Below are positions 31,899 through 41,008 of a DNA stretch of 64,000 bases, piece after piece. Position 1 is the first letter of the stretch. Every line of letters begins with the position of its first letter. The translations under genes and the position numbers were made by a program. Source of the stretch: Palsa-1150 sp036490515 (GTDB lineage: Bacteria > Myxococcota_A > Polyangia > Polyangiales > Polyangiaceae); NCBI GenBank assembly GCA_036490515.1, contig DASXDU010000011.1:434001-498000 (forward strand), given 5' to 3'. The notes beneath the pieces are model-generated. The model saw only the letters and a list, made by a program, of their open reading frames with translations. It did not search any database and had not been told where the DNA came from.

Positions 31899-33548
31899 TC
31901 AATCGCGCGACGCGCGCTCCTGCGACTCGGCCGCGACCGGGGCGCAGGACTGGACGAAGTACCGCGCGACCAGCCGGTCGCCGCGCTGGATGTCGACCGT
32001 GTCGGCGAGCGTGCAGCGCCGCCCCTCGAGGCCCTCGGGGAGCTCCGTGTGGATGTCGTTGGTGAGGGCCACGACGGTGGCATCGGCCGGCGGGTCGCGG
32101 CGCTCGAAGAAGTCGTACGCCGAGCGCTTCGCGGTCGGACAGTAGACGGCCGGCGCGTCGTCCATCTCGAACATCATGCGCCCGCACATCGAGTAGTGGT
32201 TGCTCGCCAGGACGACGCTCCCCGGCGTCGCGTCGACGACCTGGGTGAGGCTCGCACGGACGCGGTCCCACCCGACGAGCTCGTTCACCATGTCGGCACG
32301 CGGGTCGTAGTGGTCGGCCGGGATGAGCCGCAGGAGGGCGGTCGTCCGGGCGTGCACGTTCGCGACGACGAAGAGCAGGCCGCTCAGCGCGACGCCGGCG
32401 AGGACGACGCCGCGCAGGCGCTTCGCGCGATCCCAGTACTCGTCGCCGAGGCGGCCCGCGACGATGATCGCCGGGACGAGCGCCATCATCGTCCAGTGCT
32501 GCTCGGCGTCGTGGAACTTGGTCATGGCCGCGAGGAGAGGCACCAGGACGGGGACGGTGAACGCGGCGAGAAACAGGTACCTGTCGTCCGAGCGAGTGCG
32601 CCGGACCGCCCGCCAGATGCCCGCTGCGAGCAGGGGCGCGAGCAGCGGCGAGTACGCCATGAGCTGCCCGACGAAGACACGCAGGAGGCTCTGCGCCAGC
32701 CCCGAACCGCCGGACGACGACAGCGCCACGAGCTCGTTGACCGTGTTCTCTCCGGCGACCGGCACGCCGACGTGGACCCGGTCGACGAGCTGGAGCTGGA
32801 GGGACGGCCAGCCGCGCGCCTGGTTCCACAGGATGACGGGCATGGCCAGCAGGAGCGCGATCGAGCCGCCCGCGTAGAACGAGGGGCGCCGCAGCCAGCG
32901 GCGCGACGGCGCCGAGAAGACGAGGTAGCCGAAGACGGCCGGCACGAGCAGGAGGCCCGTGTACTTCGCGAGGAACGCGAGCCCGAGGAGCGCGCCGGCG
33001 ACGAGGGGACGCCACCACTCGTCGCGCGAGCGCATGCGCTCGACCGCGAGCAGGCACCCGACCCAGAGCGGCGCGAGCGGCGCCTCGGGGTTCAGGATGA
33101 AGCTGGACGCGAGGAAGACGGGCAGGGCCGTCACCAGCACGAGCGCGAAGAACGCCGTCCGCGGCCGGAAGATGCGCTCGGCGAGGCGGTAGAAGAGCAG
33201 CCCGAAGAGCCCCGCACAGAGGATGGGACCGAGGCGCACGGCCGCCGACGTGCTGCCGAAGACGGTCGTCGCCTTGACCATCCAGGCCACGACGGGCGGG
33301 TGGTCGTAGTAGCTCCAGTCGAGGAACCGCGACCACGACCAGTAGTACGCCTCGCCGTTGCCGAGCGGCAGCGGCGCGACGAAGAGCCACCGCACGAGCG
33401 TGGCCGTCGCCACCCACGCGACGGCGAGCGTCCCGTAGCTCGTCTCCTGCCTGGCCCGCGAGCGCTCCCCCGCGTCGGTGCCCGTCAGCGCCGGGCCGCG
33501 GTGGACCTCGAGCAGGGGGCTGGACTCGTCGGAGTAGTTGGTCGTCAT
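31899..33548 (-). CDS. ArnT/PMT-like membrane glycosyltransferase
   Basis: The 549-residue protein starts at ATG 33548 (no strong ribosome binding site) with a cytoplasmic N-terminus and about 12 membrane segments. The first outer loop GNGEAYYWSWSRFLDWSYYDHPPVVAW carries the acidic Glu and Asp and the DHPP stretch typical of ArnT/PMT-2 family enzymes, which transfer sugars from polyprenyl phosphate. A conserved ILNPEAPL loop follows. The C-terminal domain is periplasmic. It lies 67 bases downstream of the exporter's 5' end in the same direction of transcription. Confidence 0.8.
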   Translation of the reverse strand: MTTNYSDESSPLLEVHRGPALTGTDAGERSRARQETSYGTLAVAWVATATLVRWLFVAPLPLGNGEAYYWSWSRFLDWSYYDHPPVVAWMVKATTVFGSTSAAVRLGPILCAGLFGLLFYRLAERIFRPRTAFFALVLVTALPVFLASSFILNPEAPLAPLWVGCLLAVERMRSRDEWWRPLVAGALLGLAFLAKYTGLLLVPAVFGYLVFSAPSRRWLRRPSFYAGGSIALLLAMPVILWNQARGWPSLQLQLVDRVHVGVPVAGENTVNELVALSSSGGSGLAQSLLRVFVGQLMAYSPLLAPLLAAGIWRAVRRTRSDDRYLFLAAFTVPVLVPLLAAMTKFHDAEQHWTMMALVPAIIVAGRLGDEYWDRAKRLRGVVLAGVALSGLLFVVANVHARTTALLRLIPADHYDPRADMVNELVGWDRVRASLTQVVDATPGSVVLASNHYSMCGRMMFEMDDAPAVYCPTAKRSAYDFFERRDPPADATVVALTNDIHTELPEGLEGRRCTLADTVDIQRGDRLVARYFVQSCAPVAAESQERASRD

Positions 33549-33837
33549 GGGGAGCGAAGACGAAGGGACGAGCGGGGAGTGAAGACCGGCTCGGGCCGGG
33601 CGCTCTCGCAACCGGCGAGCCAGCGTCTCTAACACCGTCGGCTCGGCCGACGAAGAACATTGCTTGCGATTCCGGCGACCTGCGCATGGTTGCGGTGTGC
33701 GCCGCGAGCACGTGTGAACGGGAGGCACACGCCTCGGCGACACGCTCGCCCTGCCGGGAAGCTTCAAGCGCGCGACCCCGTATCCCTTCCCGCGAGAAAT
33801 CGTCAGGGCACGTGACGTGCTTTTCCCGGAGCCACCG

Positions 33838-34512
33838 ATGCACCCCTTCCGCCGCACCCGCCGCACGCTTGCTCTTCGTCTGGTCGCCTCGTTCCTTGCC
33901 CTCGGCGCGCTCGCGGTGGTCACCCCCGCCCACGCCGACGGCGGCGGCGGCGGCGGTCTCGATGCCGACGCCACGCGCATCGCCTCCGCAGGGCACGCTC
34001 TCAAGTGGAACTGGGTCCCCCCCGGGAAGAGCCTGCGCTTCGGCCATGCCGAGACGCTCATCCACGCCCCCCTGGCGAAGGTCCGCCAGCTGGTGCTGGA
34101 TTTCGGACACTACCGCGAGCTCGCCGACAGCATCACGACCTCGCGGGTCGTCGGCCACGGCCCCGACGGGTCGACGGACGTCTACATCCAGATGGGCGTG
34201 ATGAACAACACGATCAAGTTCTGGAACGTGACGCGGTTCGCCCCGCTCCAGGTCGAGCCGTCGGGCATCGAGGTCGTCGACGGGCAGATGATTCACGGCA
34301 AGGGCAACATCGACAACTCCGAGACGATGTGGTCGATGCACTCGGCCGGCCCCGACTGGACGGTGCTCAAGTTCGACGTCCTCTTGAACCCGGGCCTGCC
34401 CGCACCCCAGTCGCTCATCGACGAGCAGCTCCGCGACTCGGCCATGGACGCGGTCAACAGCATCCATCGCCGCGCGCAGGGCTCGAAGGACGTTCTGCCC
34501 TTCAAGGGGTAG
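33838..34512 (+). CDS. Secreted SRPBCC/START-like protein
   Basis: ATG 33838 with GGAG gives 224 residues. A signal peptide (LVASFLALGALAVVTPAHA) is followed by a Gly-rich stretch. From about residue 55 it has AETLIHAPLAKVRQLVLDFGHYRELADSI, the N-terminal helix-grip pattern of SRPBCC lipid-binding domains, and a long C-terminal helix (LIDEQLRDSAMDAVNSIHRRAQ). It may carry or sense a hydrophobic ligand in the periplasm. It lies between two glycosyltransferase genes. An upstream GTG (33817) is less well placed. Confidence 0.7.
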   Translation: MHPFRRTRRTLALRLVASFLALGALAVVTPAHADGGGGGGLDADATRIASAGHALKWNWVPPGKSLRFGHAETLIHAPLAKVRQLVLDFGHYRELADSITTSRVVGHGPDGSTDVYIQMGVMNNTIKFWNVTRFAPLQVEPSGIEVVDGQMIHGKGNIDNSETMWSMHSAGPDWTVLKFDVLLNPGLPAPQSLIDEQLRDSAMDAVNSIHRRAQGSKDVLPFKG

Positions 34513-34618
34513 CCGCGTACGCTCGCCGGCGAGGTCGGCCGCGAGCGCGCGAGCGCCACGACGAGGAGCATGCTTTTCGCGCCCGAGAGCGCGCCATCGG
34601 GCATGATCCGCGCGGCCG

Positions 34619-36061
34619 ATGCGAGACGAACGCACTGAGACGCGCCGGTTCGTCGGCGTCGCGGCAGCGATCGCCGCGTTCGGCGTCTTCTACGTGGTCT
34701 TCGCGCGGGCCGCGCTGCACGCGTTCCCGTTCTCCGGCGACGAGTACTCGTATCTCCTCCAGGCCGAGCTCTTCGCGCGCGGGATGCTCCACGCGCCGAC
34801 GCCGGTGCACGCCGAGCTCCTTCGCGTCGATCACGTCATCCTCGCGCCCTGGGTCTGCAGCAAGTACCCGCCTGGGTCGTCCGCGCTCCTCGCGCTCGGC
34901 GTGAAGGCCGGCGCGCCGTGGCTCGTGACCCCCGTCGAGGGCGTCGTGTCCCTCGTCGCGATGGCCTTCGCCGCGCGCCGGCTGCTCGCCCCGCGGGAAG
35001 CGCTCCTCGCCGTCTGCCTGCTCGGCGCCGCGCCGCTCTTCGCCTTCCAGGCGGCGTCCTTCTTCTCGCACACGGCGGCGACGATGTGGCTCGCCGTCGC
35101 GTTCGCGCTCGCCGTCGGCTGGACGCTCGAGGGCGGCGCGTGGCGAATGCTCGTCGCGGGCGCCTGCATCGGGTGCGCGTTCCTCACCCGGCCCCTCGAC
35201 GCCCTCCTCTTCGGCGCAGCCCTGCTCTCGCTCCGCGCCGTTCGTCCGGTCGTCCTCGCGGCGGCCGCCGCGGCCCCGTTCGCCGCGCTCCTCCTCGCCT
35301 ACCAGGACGCGCAGTTCGGCTCGCCCTTCACCGACGGCTACACGGCCTACGAGCCGACGTTCCGCGCGATCTACGGAGCCCACACCGCGGGCGCGCCGCT
35401 GTCGCTCGCGAACCTCGTCGATCCCGAGCAGCTCTGGCACCACCTCGACATCGTCCGCTCGTTCCTCGTCGACTGGACGGTGCCCGGGGCCGCTCTGCTC
35501 GCGATGCTCGGCTGGGCGGTGCTCGCCCGCGACGACGAGGCGCGACGCGCGCGTGCGCTCGCCGCCACGATTGCCCTCCTCTTCGCCGTCTCGCTCTTCG
35601 TCACCATCGGCGGCACCGATGACGGCGCGCGACCGCGGTACCTCTCCATCGCGCTCGTCCCCGTGGCGTGGCTCGGCGCGCGCGGCTGGACGTCGGCGCG
35701 CGCGGCCCTCGACGAACGCCTCCCGCGGGCCCTCGTCCGGTGCGTCGGCGTCGCGGTCTGGGCGATCCCCGTCATCCAGCTCGGCGCGTTCGTCGTCCAG
35801 CGCACGCCGGAGCTCTGGGAGCGCGAGGGCCTCTTCCAGGCGGTGGCGAAGGAGAACGCCCGGGGCGTCGTCGTGGTGCGCGCGGAGTACCCGACGCGCT
35901 ACGCGCGCAACGGCCCGTTCTTCGACCGCGACGTTCTTTTCGTGTCGGCGCCGGCGGAGATGAGCTCCCTCGACGTCGGCAAGGCATTCCCCGGGCGCGA
36001 CGTCTGGGAAGCGCACGAAGGAAAGACGTGGTCGCTCGAGAAGAAGAGCGAACCTCGCTGA
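34619..36061 (+). CDS. Polytopic GT-C glycosyltransferase-like protein
   Basis: A 480-residue protein with about ten membrane helices. The first loop has FPFSGDEYSYLLQAELFARG and CSKYPPGSSALLALG, a DE-containing PMT-2-like pattern. The C-terminal 80 residues are soluble with VVVVRAEYPTRYARNGPFFD. It is the fourth GT-C-like gene in this 12-kb group. The sugar donor and acceptor are unknown. Confidence 0.72.
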   Translation: MRDERTETRRFVGVAAAIAAFGVFYVVFARAALHAFPFSGDEYSYLLQAELFARGMLHAPTPVHAELLRVDHVILAPWVCSKYPPGSSALLALGVKAGAPWLVTPVEGVVSLVAMAFAARRLLAPREALLAVCLLGAAPLFAFQAASFFSHTAATMWLAVAFALAVGWTLEGGAWRMLVAGACIGCAFLTRPLDALLFGAALLSLRAVRPVVLAAAAAAPFAALLLAYQDAQFGSPFTDGYTAYEPTFRAIYGAHTAGAPLSLANLVDPEQLWHHLDIVRSFLVDWTVPGAALLAMLGWAVLARDDEARRARALAATIALLFAVSLFVTIGGTDDGARPRYLSIALVPVAWLGARGWTSARAALDERLPRALVRCVGVAVWAIPVIQLGAFVVQRTPELWEREGLFQAVAKENARGVVVVRAEYPTRYARNGPFFDRDVLFVSAPAEMSSLDVGKAFPGRDVWEAHEGKTWSLEKKSEPR

Positions 36062-36087
36062 AGCGGGCGAGGCCCTAGAGGCTCTCC

Positions 36088-37314
36088 CTAGAGGCTCTTT
36101 TCCTGAGGGCTCCCCGTTTGCGGAGCCGGGGGAGCAGGCGAAGGGGCACGGGCAACGGCCGCGGCGCGCTCGGCGACGAGATCGACGAGGTCGCCCTGCG
36201 GGAAGTGCATGTCGAGCAGGTGCAGCCCGAGCACGCCGTGGAAGAACTTGAGCGACAGGTCGATGGGGCTCACGCGGCGGTCGCCCGGGACGGGCGCCTC
36301 GGTGACTGCCAGGTACCGGAGGCCGTTCGGGCCCTCGACGCACTGCCCCGCGTAGTAGTCGCGGAGCATCACGAAGAAGGTGCTCACGTCCTCCACGCCG
36401 ATGAGGTGGAGCGGCGGCGGCGGCCGACCGAAGTACGAGCGTGAGAAGGTCGCCTTGCCGTGCGCGAGCTCGGCTGGGTTGACGCAGAGAGAGTCGTGCC
36501 CGGGCGAGGGGACCGACTTGCCCACGTTCGCCGGCCCGTCCCCCACGTAGGAGCGGTAGCCGATGACGCAGCCCGTCTCGCCGTGCTTCGTGCACATGGG
36601 GATGTTGTGGAACGTCCCCCCCGTCGCCTGGCCGGGGAGGACGTCCATCCCCCAGCCGATCGGCATCGCGATGAGGAGCTTCGCGCGCATGACCGGGTCG
36701 TCGTCGAAGAGGCGCTTCATGAGCGCGATGGTCATCTCCGCGCCCTGCGAGTGGCCGACGAGCACGATCTTGTGGCCGTGGTTGTACTGGCCCATGTACT
36801 CGAGGAACGCGTCGACCACGTCCGAGACGGCCACGTCGCGGTAGGGGCGTCGCGCCTCCTCGCTCTGGAAGTACGAGCCGAAGGTCGTCTGCCGGTAGAG
36901 CGGAACGTAGAGGCGGCAGACGTTCCGGAAGCGGGCGACCTGGCCGACCGTGGCGCGCGTGATGGCCGAGAGGTCCGAGAAGTCCTCGTGGTTGGCGGCG
37001 TACATCCGCATGTCCACGGTGGGATAGACGTAGAAGCAGTCGACCTCGTCGGAGCCGGGTTTGGGCTCGTCTCGTACGACGACGCGCGAGCCATCGGGCC
37101 GCAGCTCGGTCGCCGTCAGGTCGGCGGCGCAGGCGTCGTTGCGCCCGGGCAGGCAGAGCCAGGACGACGGGTCGCCGTAGTGGCGGCTCTGGAACCCGGT
37201 GAAGGGCGCCTGGAGGTTGGAGGGCGGCGGGGGTGCCTGAGGGGGCGGTGCTTCGATGGCGCAGCCGAGAAGGGCGGGGGCGAGGAGGAGAGGGGCGAAG
37301 CGGAGAAAGGCCAT
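36088..37314 (-). CDS. DUF3089-type alpha/beta hydrolase lipoprotein
   Basis: The 408-residue protein starts at ATG 37314 with a signal peptide ending in lipobox ALLGC, then a Pro-rich linker. The hydrolase domain has VDCFYVYPTVDMR, RLYVPLYRQTTFG, the nucleophile elbow VLVGHSQGAEM, and later GHDSLCVNPAELA. This matches DUF3089 proteins, lipase/esterase-like enzymes of actinobacteria and myxobacteria. The leader contains 21 GCGGGC repeats 16 bases before the start codon, which may affect expression. Confidence 0.78.
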   Translation of the reverse strand: MAFLRFAPLLLAPALLGCAIEAPPPQAPPPPSNLQAPFTGFQSRHYGDPSSWLCLPGRNDACAADLTATELRPDGSRVVVRDEPKPGSDEVDCFYVYPTVDMRMYAANHEDFSDLSAITRATVGQVARFRNVCRLYVPLYRQTTFGSYFQSEEARRPYRDVAVSDVVDAFLEYMGQYNHGHKIVLVGHSQGAEMTIALMKRLFDDDPVMRAKLLIAMPIGWGMDVLPGQATGGTFHNIPMCTKHGETGCVIGYRSYVGDGPANVGKSVPSPGHDSLCVNPAELAHGKATFSRSYFGRPPPPLHLIGVEDVSTFFVMLRDYYAGQCVEGPNGLRYLAVTEAPVPGDRRVSPIDLSLKFFHGVLGLHLLDMHFPQGDLVDLVAERAAAVARAPSPAPPAPQTGSPQEKSL

Positions 37315-37320
37315 CGAGGC

Positions 37321-37455
<135 letters not shown>

Positions 37456-37545
37456 ACCCATGCCGCGGGAGGCTCGTCGCCAGCGGCGAGCGGTGGGGGT
37501 GTGCGGGCCCCTCGGCTTACCGCCGAGGGACCTTCGCCTTTTTCG

Positions 37546-37617
37546 AGCCCACTTGGGGACTTGAACCCCAGACCTGCGCTTTACGAAAGCGCTGCTCTAC
37601 CACTGAGCTAAGTGGGC
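37546..37617 (-). tRNA. tRNA-Thr (anticodon CGT)
   Basis: On the minus strand the 72-nt sequence folds as a full cloverleaf: acceptor GCCCACT with AGTGGGC, D-arm GCTC-AGTGGTA-GAGC, anticodon stem GCGCT-AGCGC around loop TTCGTAA (anticodon CGT), and T-arm TGGGG-TTCAAGT-CCCCA. CCA is not encoded. It lies alone between the hydrolase and GMC oxidoreductase genes. Confidence 0.92.
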
Positions 37618-37661
37618 GAATGCTCGCGAGGGCGCGCAACATACGCCAGCGCCCCGCCGAG

Positions 37662-39398
37662 TCAAGCCGCTGCGCTGCCGGACTTGCCGCCCGTGCCCGC
37701 CGCAACGACGCCGGCCGCGGACGCGTCGTTCTCTCTCGCGCCCGGGTGCGCGTGCACGCGAACGCCCGACGTTCGCGACGCGTTCGACCCCGCCTCGGCG
37801 ATGCGGGTCGCCGCGAGGCGGCTCATGCCCATGATCGAGTGCTGCGGGTTCACGCCGAGGTTCGTCGGGAACACGCTGGAGTCGACCACGAAGAGGCCGC
37901 GCGCCTCGTGCGTCTGGAAGTCGGGACCGACGACGCTCGTCCGCGGGTCGACCCCCATGCGCGCCGCTCCGAACAGGTGCGTCGTGATGAAGCTCCACGT
38001 GCGCGAGTCGACCGGTGCCTCCTCGATGAGGCGCACCTCGTCGATGGAGCGGATGACGCTCGGCAGGCCGTAGATGCCGGGCCACACCTCGCGCGCGCCC
38101 GCCTCGAACATCATCCGCGCGAGCATCGCCGTCCCCTTGCGGGCGCGCTCGATGTCCGCCCGCGTGAGGTTCATCTTCACCTTGTCGCGGCCACCCCACG
38201 CGGGGCGCACGGTGCCCTCGGCCTCCGCCCGCACGACGACCGCCCAGACGGCGAGGTTCGAGAAGACGCCGAAGTTTCGCATCAGCTCCCGCCCGATGCC
38301 CGGGATGCGCACCGCCGCGAGCTCGGGCGCCATTGCGATCGTCTCGAGCTTGATGCGCTCGGTCTTGCGCAGGTGCGTGCACTCGGCGCCCTGCGTCGCG
38401 CCGAACGTCATCTCGACGGGGCGATCGAAGACGCCGCCGAGGCCGTAGCCCGGGTGGCACTGGAAGTGCTCGCCGATCGCGCGCGCGCGAAGGCCGCTCC
38501 TCCGGAGGACGTTCGGCGTCTGGATGGTGCTCGCCGCGACGAGCACTCCCCGGCGCGCGTGGAGGCGCACGGTGCGAGCCGTGTGGGCGGTCTGCGCGGC
38601 GTGCGGGGAGCCGCCGAGGGGGTCCGGCGTCGTGCGCGCGAGGACGCCGGTCGCGCGCCCGCCCTCGACGACGACGCGGTCGACGCGGCACGAACAGTAG
38701 ACGCGCGCCCCGAGCGCGAGCGCCCACGGCACGTAGCTCACGTTCATCCCCTGCTTGGCGGCGTTCGGGCAGCCGGTGACGCAGCGCCCGGACCCTTTGC
38801 AGCCCCGCTCGTAGCGGTGCATCTTGCGCGCGGGAAGGCCCGCGTGGCTCGCCTCGTCGAGAAAGAGGCGGTTGTTCGTCCCGAGCACGTCGTCGTCCAC
38901 GGCGTGCACGTTGAGCTCCGCCTCGAGCGCGTCGAAGTGGGGCGCGAGGGCGTCTGCCGTGATGTGGTCCTTCAGGCCGAAGCGGTCGTGCCAATCGGCG
39001 AGGACGTCCTCGGGCGTCCGGTGCGCGATCGCCGAGTTCATCACGGTGCTGCCGCCGACGCAGCGCCCCTGGATGAGCGGGATGTACGAGCGGCCCTCGA
39101 TGACCTGCGTCCCCGCGTCGCGGAACATCCGGCGGAACGCGTCGTAGACCTTGTCGCCGAACTCGCGCGTCTTGACCCAGGGCCCCTCCTCGACCATCGC
39201 GACGGAGAAGCCCGCCTTCGCGAGGGTGTGCGCGGCCACCGCTCCGCCCGCGCCGGAGCCGACGACGACGTAGTCGAAGGCCTCCTCGAGGTCGCGCGCG
39301 AGCGACGCGCCGTCGACGACGCTGCCCTCGGGCAGGGCGTCGTCGGGGAACGAGGTGGGGGCGTCGTGGTGAGGCTGGTGGTCGTGGTCGTGGGACAT
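37662..39398 (-). CDS. GMC-family FAD oxidoreductase
   Basis: The 578-residue enzyme has the FAD-binding DYVVVGSGAGGAVAA (GxGxxG at 47-52) with Glu70 for ribose, then GRCVGGSTVMNSAIAHR, typical of GMC oxidoreductases. KGSGRCVTGCPNAAKQG and HPGYGLGG follow, and the active-site His is in VNPQHSIMG near the C-terminus. These enzymes oxidise alcohols, including sterols and choline. The N-terminus is His-rich (HDHDHQPHH), perhaps metal-binding. It is third in an operon after a GntR regulator and a small membrane protein, so the regulator probably responds to its substrate. Confidence 0.88.
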   Translation of the reverse strand: MSHDHDHQPHHDAPTSFPDDALPEGSVVDGASLARDLEEAFDYVVVGSGAGGAVAAHTLAKAGFSVAMVEEGPWVKTREFGDKVYDAFRRMFRDAGTQVIEGRSYIPLIQGRCVGGSTVMNSAIAHRTPEDVLADWHDRFGLKDHITADALAPHFDALEAELNVHAVDDDVLGTNNRLFLDEASHAGLPARKMHRYERGCKGSGRCVTGCPNAAKQGMNVSYVPWALALGARVYCSCRVDRVVVEGGRATGVLARTTPDPLGGSPHAAQTAHTARTVRLHARRGVLVAASTIQTPNVLRRSGLRARAIGEHFQCHPGYGLGGVFDRPVEMTFGATQGAECTHLRKTERIKLETIAMAPELAAVRIPGIGRELMRNFGVFSNLAVWAVVVRAEAEGTVRPAWGGRDKVKMNLTRADIERARKGTAMLARMMFEAGAREVWPGIYGLPSVIRSIDEVRLIEEAPVDSRTWSFITTHLFGAARMGVDPRTSVVGPDFQTHEARGLFVVDSSVFPTNLGVNPQHSIMGMSRLAATRIAEAGSNASRTSGVRVHAHPGARENDASAAGVVAAGTGGKSGSAAA

Positions 39399-39428
39399 CG
39401 AAGCGAAGCTCCTTCTTCTCGCGGTCGT

Positions 39429-39866
39429 TCAGCCGGCGTGAGCGGGCTTGGTGCGTAGGGTGACGAGGCCTGGTGCGGCGGCCGGGGCCGGGGAGGCCAT
39501 GCGGGCGCGCACCGCGTCGTCTCCGGCGTAGAGGAGCGCGCCCATGGTCTTGAGGATGAGGACGAGCGAGCGCACGACGTACGACCGGCTCGCGAGGAGC
39601 GTGGCGACCACCTTCTCGCGGTCCGCGACGGCGAGGCCGGCGATCGTGGCGAGACGCCCGAGGACGAAGAGCGGCGCCAGCGCCACGAGCCACACGGCGG
39701 CGCGCAGGCCGAAGGCCGCCTGGAACGGGACGCAGGCCATCACCTGACGGAGAAACCCGCGCACGTCCATGGCGCGGATGTCGCGCAAGCCGTCCTCGGC
39801 CGACCCCGGGAAGATCGCCCCCATCGCGGCCTCGGCCCAGCGGTTCTCGAATCGTGCGAGCTTCAT
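39429..39866 (-). CDS. Small membrane partner of the GMC oxidoreductase
   Basis: The 145-residue protein has an N-terminal helix (ARFENRWAEAAMGAIFPGS) and one or two hydrophobic segments (AAVWLVALAPLFVLGRLATI, SYVVRSLVLILKTMGALL). Short proteins of this kind sit directly before GMC oxidoreductases in several actinobacterial and myxobacterial genomes and may anchor or couple them to the membrane. The start overlaps the regulator's stop (ATGA). Confidence 0.65.
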   Translation of the reverse strand: MKLARFENRWAEAAMGAIFPGSAEDGLRDIRAMDVRGFLRQVMACVPFQAAFGLRAAVWLVALAPLFVLGRLATIAGLAVADREKVVATLLASRSYVVRSLVLILKTMGALLYAGDDAVRARMASPAPAAAPGLVTLRTKPAHAG

Positions 39867-40816
39867 CGCTTCTTTCCCTTGGTGTGCGTGCCGTGCGTGC
39901 CCTTGATCTGCGTGGCCTGCGTGGCCTGCGTGGTCTGCGTGGCCTGGGTGGTCTGGGTGGTCTGCGTCGCCTGCGCGGCGTGCGCGTCCTGCCCGCCAGG
40001 CGTCGACAGCCCGGCGGCACCGGAGCCGGTGGCCTCGAACGTCGCGGGCGCCTGCACCGGGTGCCGCCGCGACCACTTCGCGTCGAGGAGCTCGAGCGTC
40101 CGGCGCGCGATCGTCCGCGCGGAGTCGCCATCGCGCGAGCGGATGACGTCGATGACCGGATCGTAGAGCGTCAGCGACGCGGCCGTGTCGTCGTAGAGCG
40201 CCGTCACGAGGTGCGGGTACTCGTCGGGCCAGCGCGCGAACGTGTTGAGAAAGAGCTCGAGCCCCACGTTTCGCGCCGCCTTGCAGACGGCCCGCATGAA
40301 CGCGAGGTCGGCCCGCGCGAACGCGAGCGGATCGTCGACGTGCTCCTTGAGGACCTGGACACACGCGGCGATGGCGTCGACGTCGTCCTCGGTGTGGCGC
40401 TCGGCGGCGAGAGCGATGGCCTCGGCCGCGAGGATGCGCCGGAGCTCGAGGGCGCTCCGCACCAGCTCGTGCCACGCGGGATCGGCGAGCTTGAGGCCCT
40501 TCACGAGCGTCCCGAGCATCTCGAGGCCCGCGCGCTCGCGCCAGGAGGCCACCACCGTCCCTGCGCCGTGCCGCGTCGTGATGAGACCGAGCGCCTCGAG
40601 CCGCGCGAGCGAGGCGCGGAGCGTGAGCCGGTTCACCCCGAGGGCCAGCGAGAGCTCCCGCTCCGAGGGCAGGCGCGTACCCGGCCTCAGGCGCCCCGCC
40701 AGGATCTCGCCGCGCAGCCGGTCGGCCACGGCGTCGACGACGCTCTGCCGCGCCACCGGGGCGAGGGTGGCCAGCGTCTGCAGCTCGATTGCGTCGTTCG
40801 TGGAGTCGTCCGTCAT
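39863..40816 (-). CDS. GntR/FadR-family transcriptional regulator
   Basis: The 317-residue protein starts at ATG 40816 with a GAGGAGCGG site. The winged HTH reads ADRLRGEILAGRLRPGTRLPSERELSLALGVNRLTLRASLARLEALGLI; a helical FCD-type ligand domain follows (LRRILAAEAIALAAERH, FARADLAFMRAVCKAARN). The last 60 residues contain a Thr-Gln-Ala/Thr repeat encoded by 9-bp units near 39908-39972, a likely disordered and slippage-prone tail. Two TGGTTCAACCA palindromes just upstream match FadR-class operators, implying autoregulation and control of the two downstream genes. Confidence 0.85.
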   Translation of the reverse strand: MTDDSTNDAIELQTLATLAPVARQSVVDAVADRLRGEILAGRLRPGTRLPSERELSLALGVNRLTLRASLARLEALGLITTRHGAGTVVASWRERAGLEMLGTLVKGLKLADPAWHELVRSALELRRILAAEAIALAAERHTEDDVDAIAACVQVLKEHVDDPLAFARADLAFMRAVCKAARNVGLELFLNTFARWPDEYPHLVTALYDDTAASLTLYDPVIDVIRSRDGDSARTIARRTLELLDAKWSRRHPVQAPATFEATGSGAAGLSTPGGQDAHAAQATQTTQTTQATQTTQATQATQIKGTHGTHTKGKKR

Positions 40817-40831
40817 GCGCCGCTCCTCTAC

Positions 40832-40860
40832 TGGTTCAACCACCGTGACTGGTTCAACCA
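40832..40860 (-). promoter_or_regulatory. Tandem FadR-class operators (TGGTTCAACCA x2)
   Basis: Two identical 11-bp palindromes TGGTTCAACCA at 40832-40842 and 40850-40860 are 18 bp apart centre to centre and begin 16 bases upstream of the GntR start. The TGGT-N-ACCA dyad is the known operator form of the FadR subfamily. The spacing places both on nearly the same helical face. Confidence 0.75.
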
Positions 40861-41008
40861 CCTGACATGTAGCCGGCTAGTGCGCAAGTGCTTTCGCAGC
40901 CACGCCCCCTACGCACGTGCGTTTCTCCAGGGCTTCCGGGGGTATGGGTGGGTGCCCCCGCAGGGGGGGAGATTCCGCGTGCCGGAGGGACGGGGTAAGG
41001 TCCGGCCG

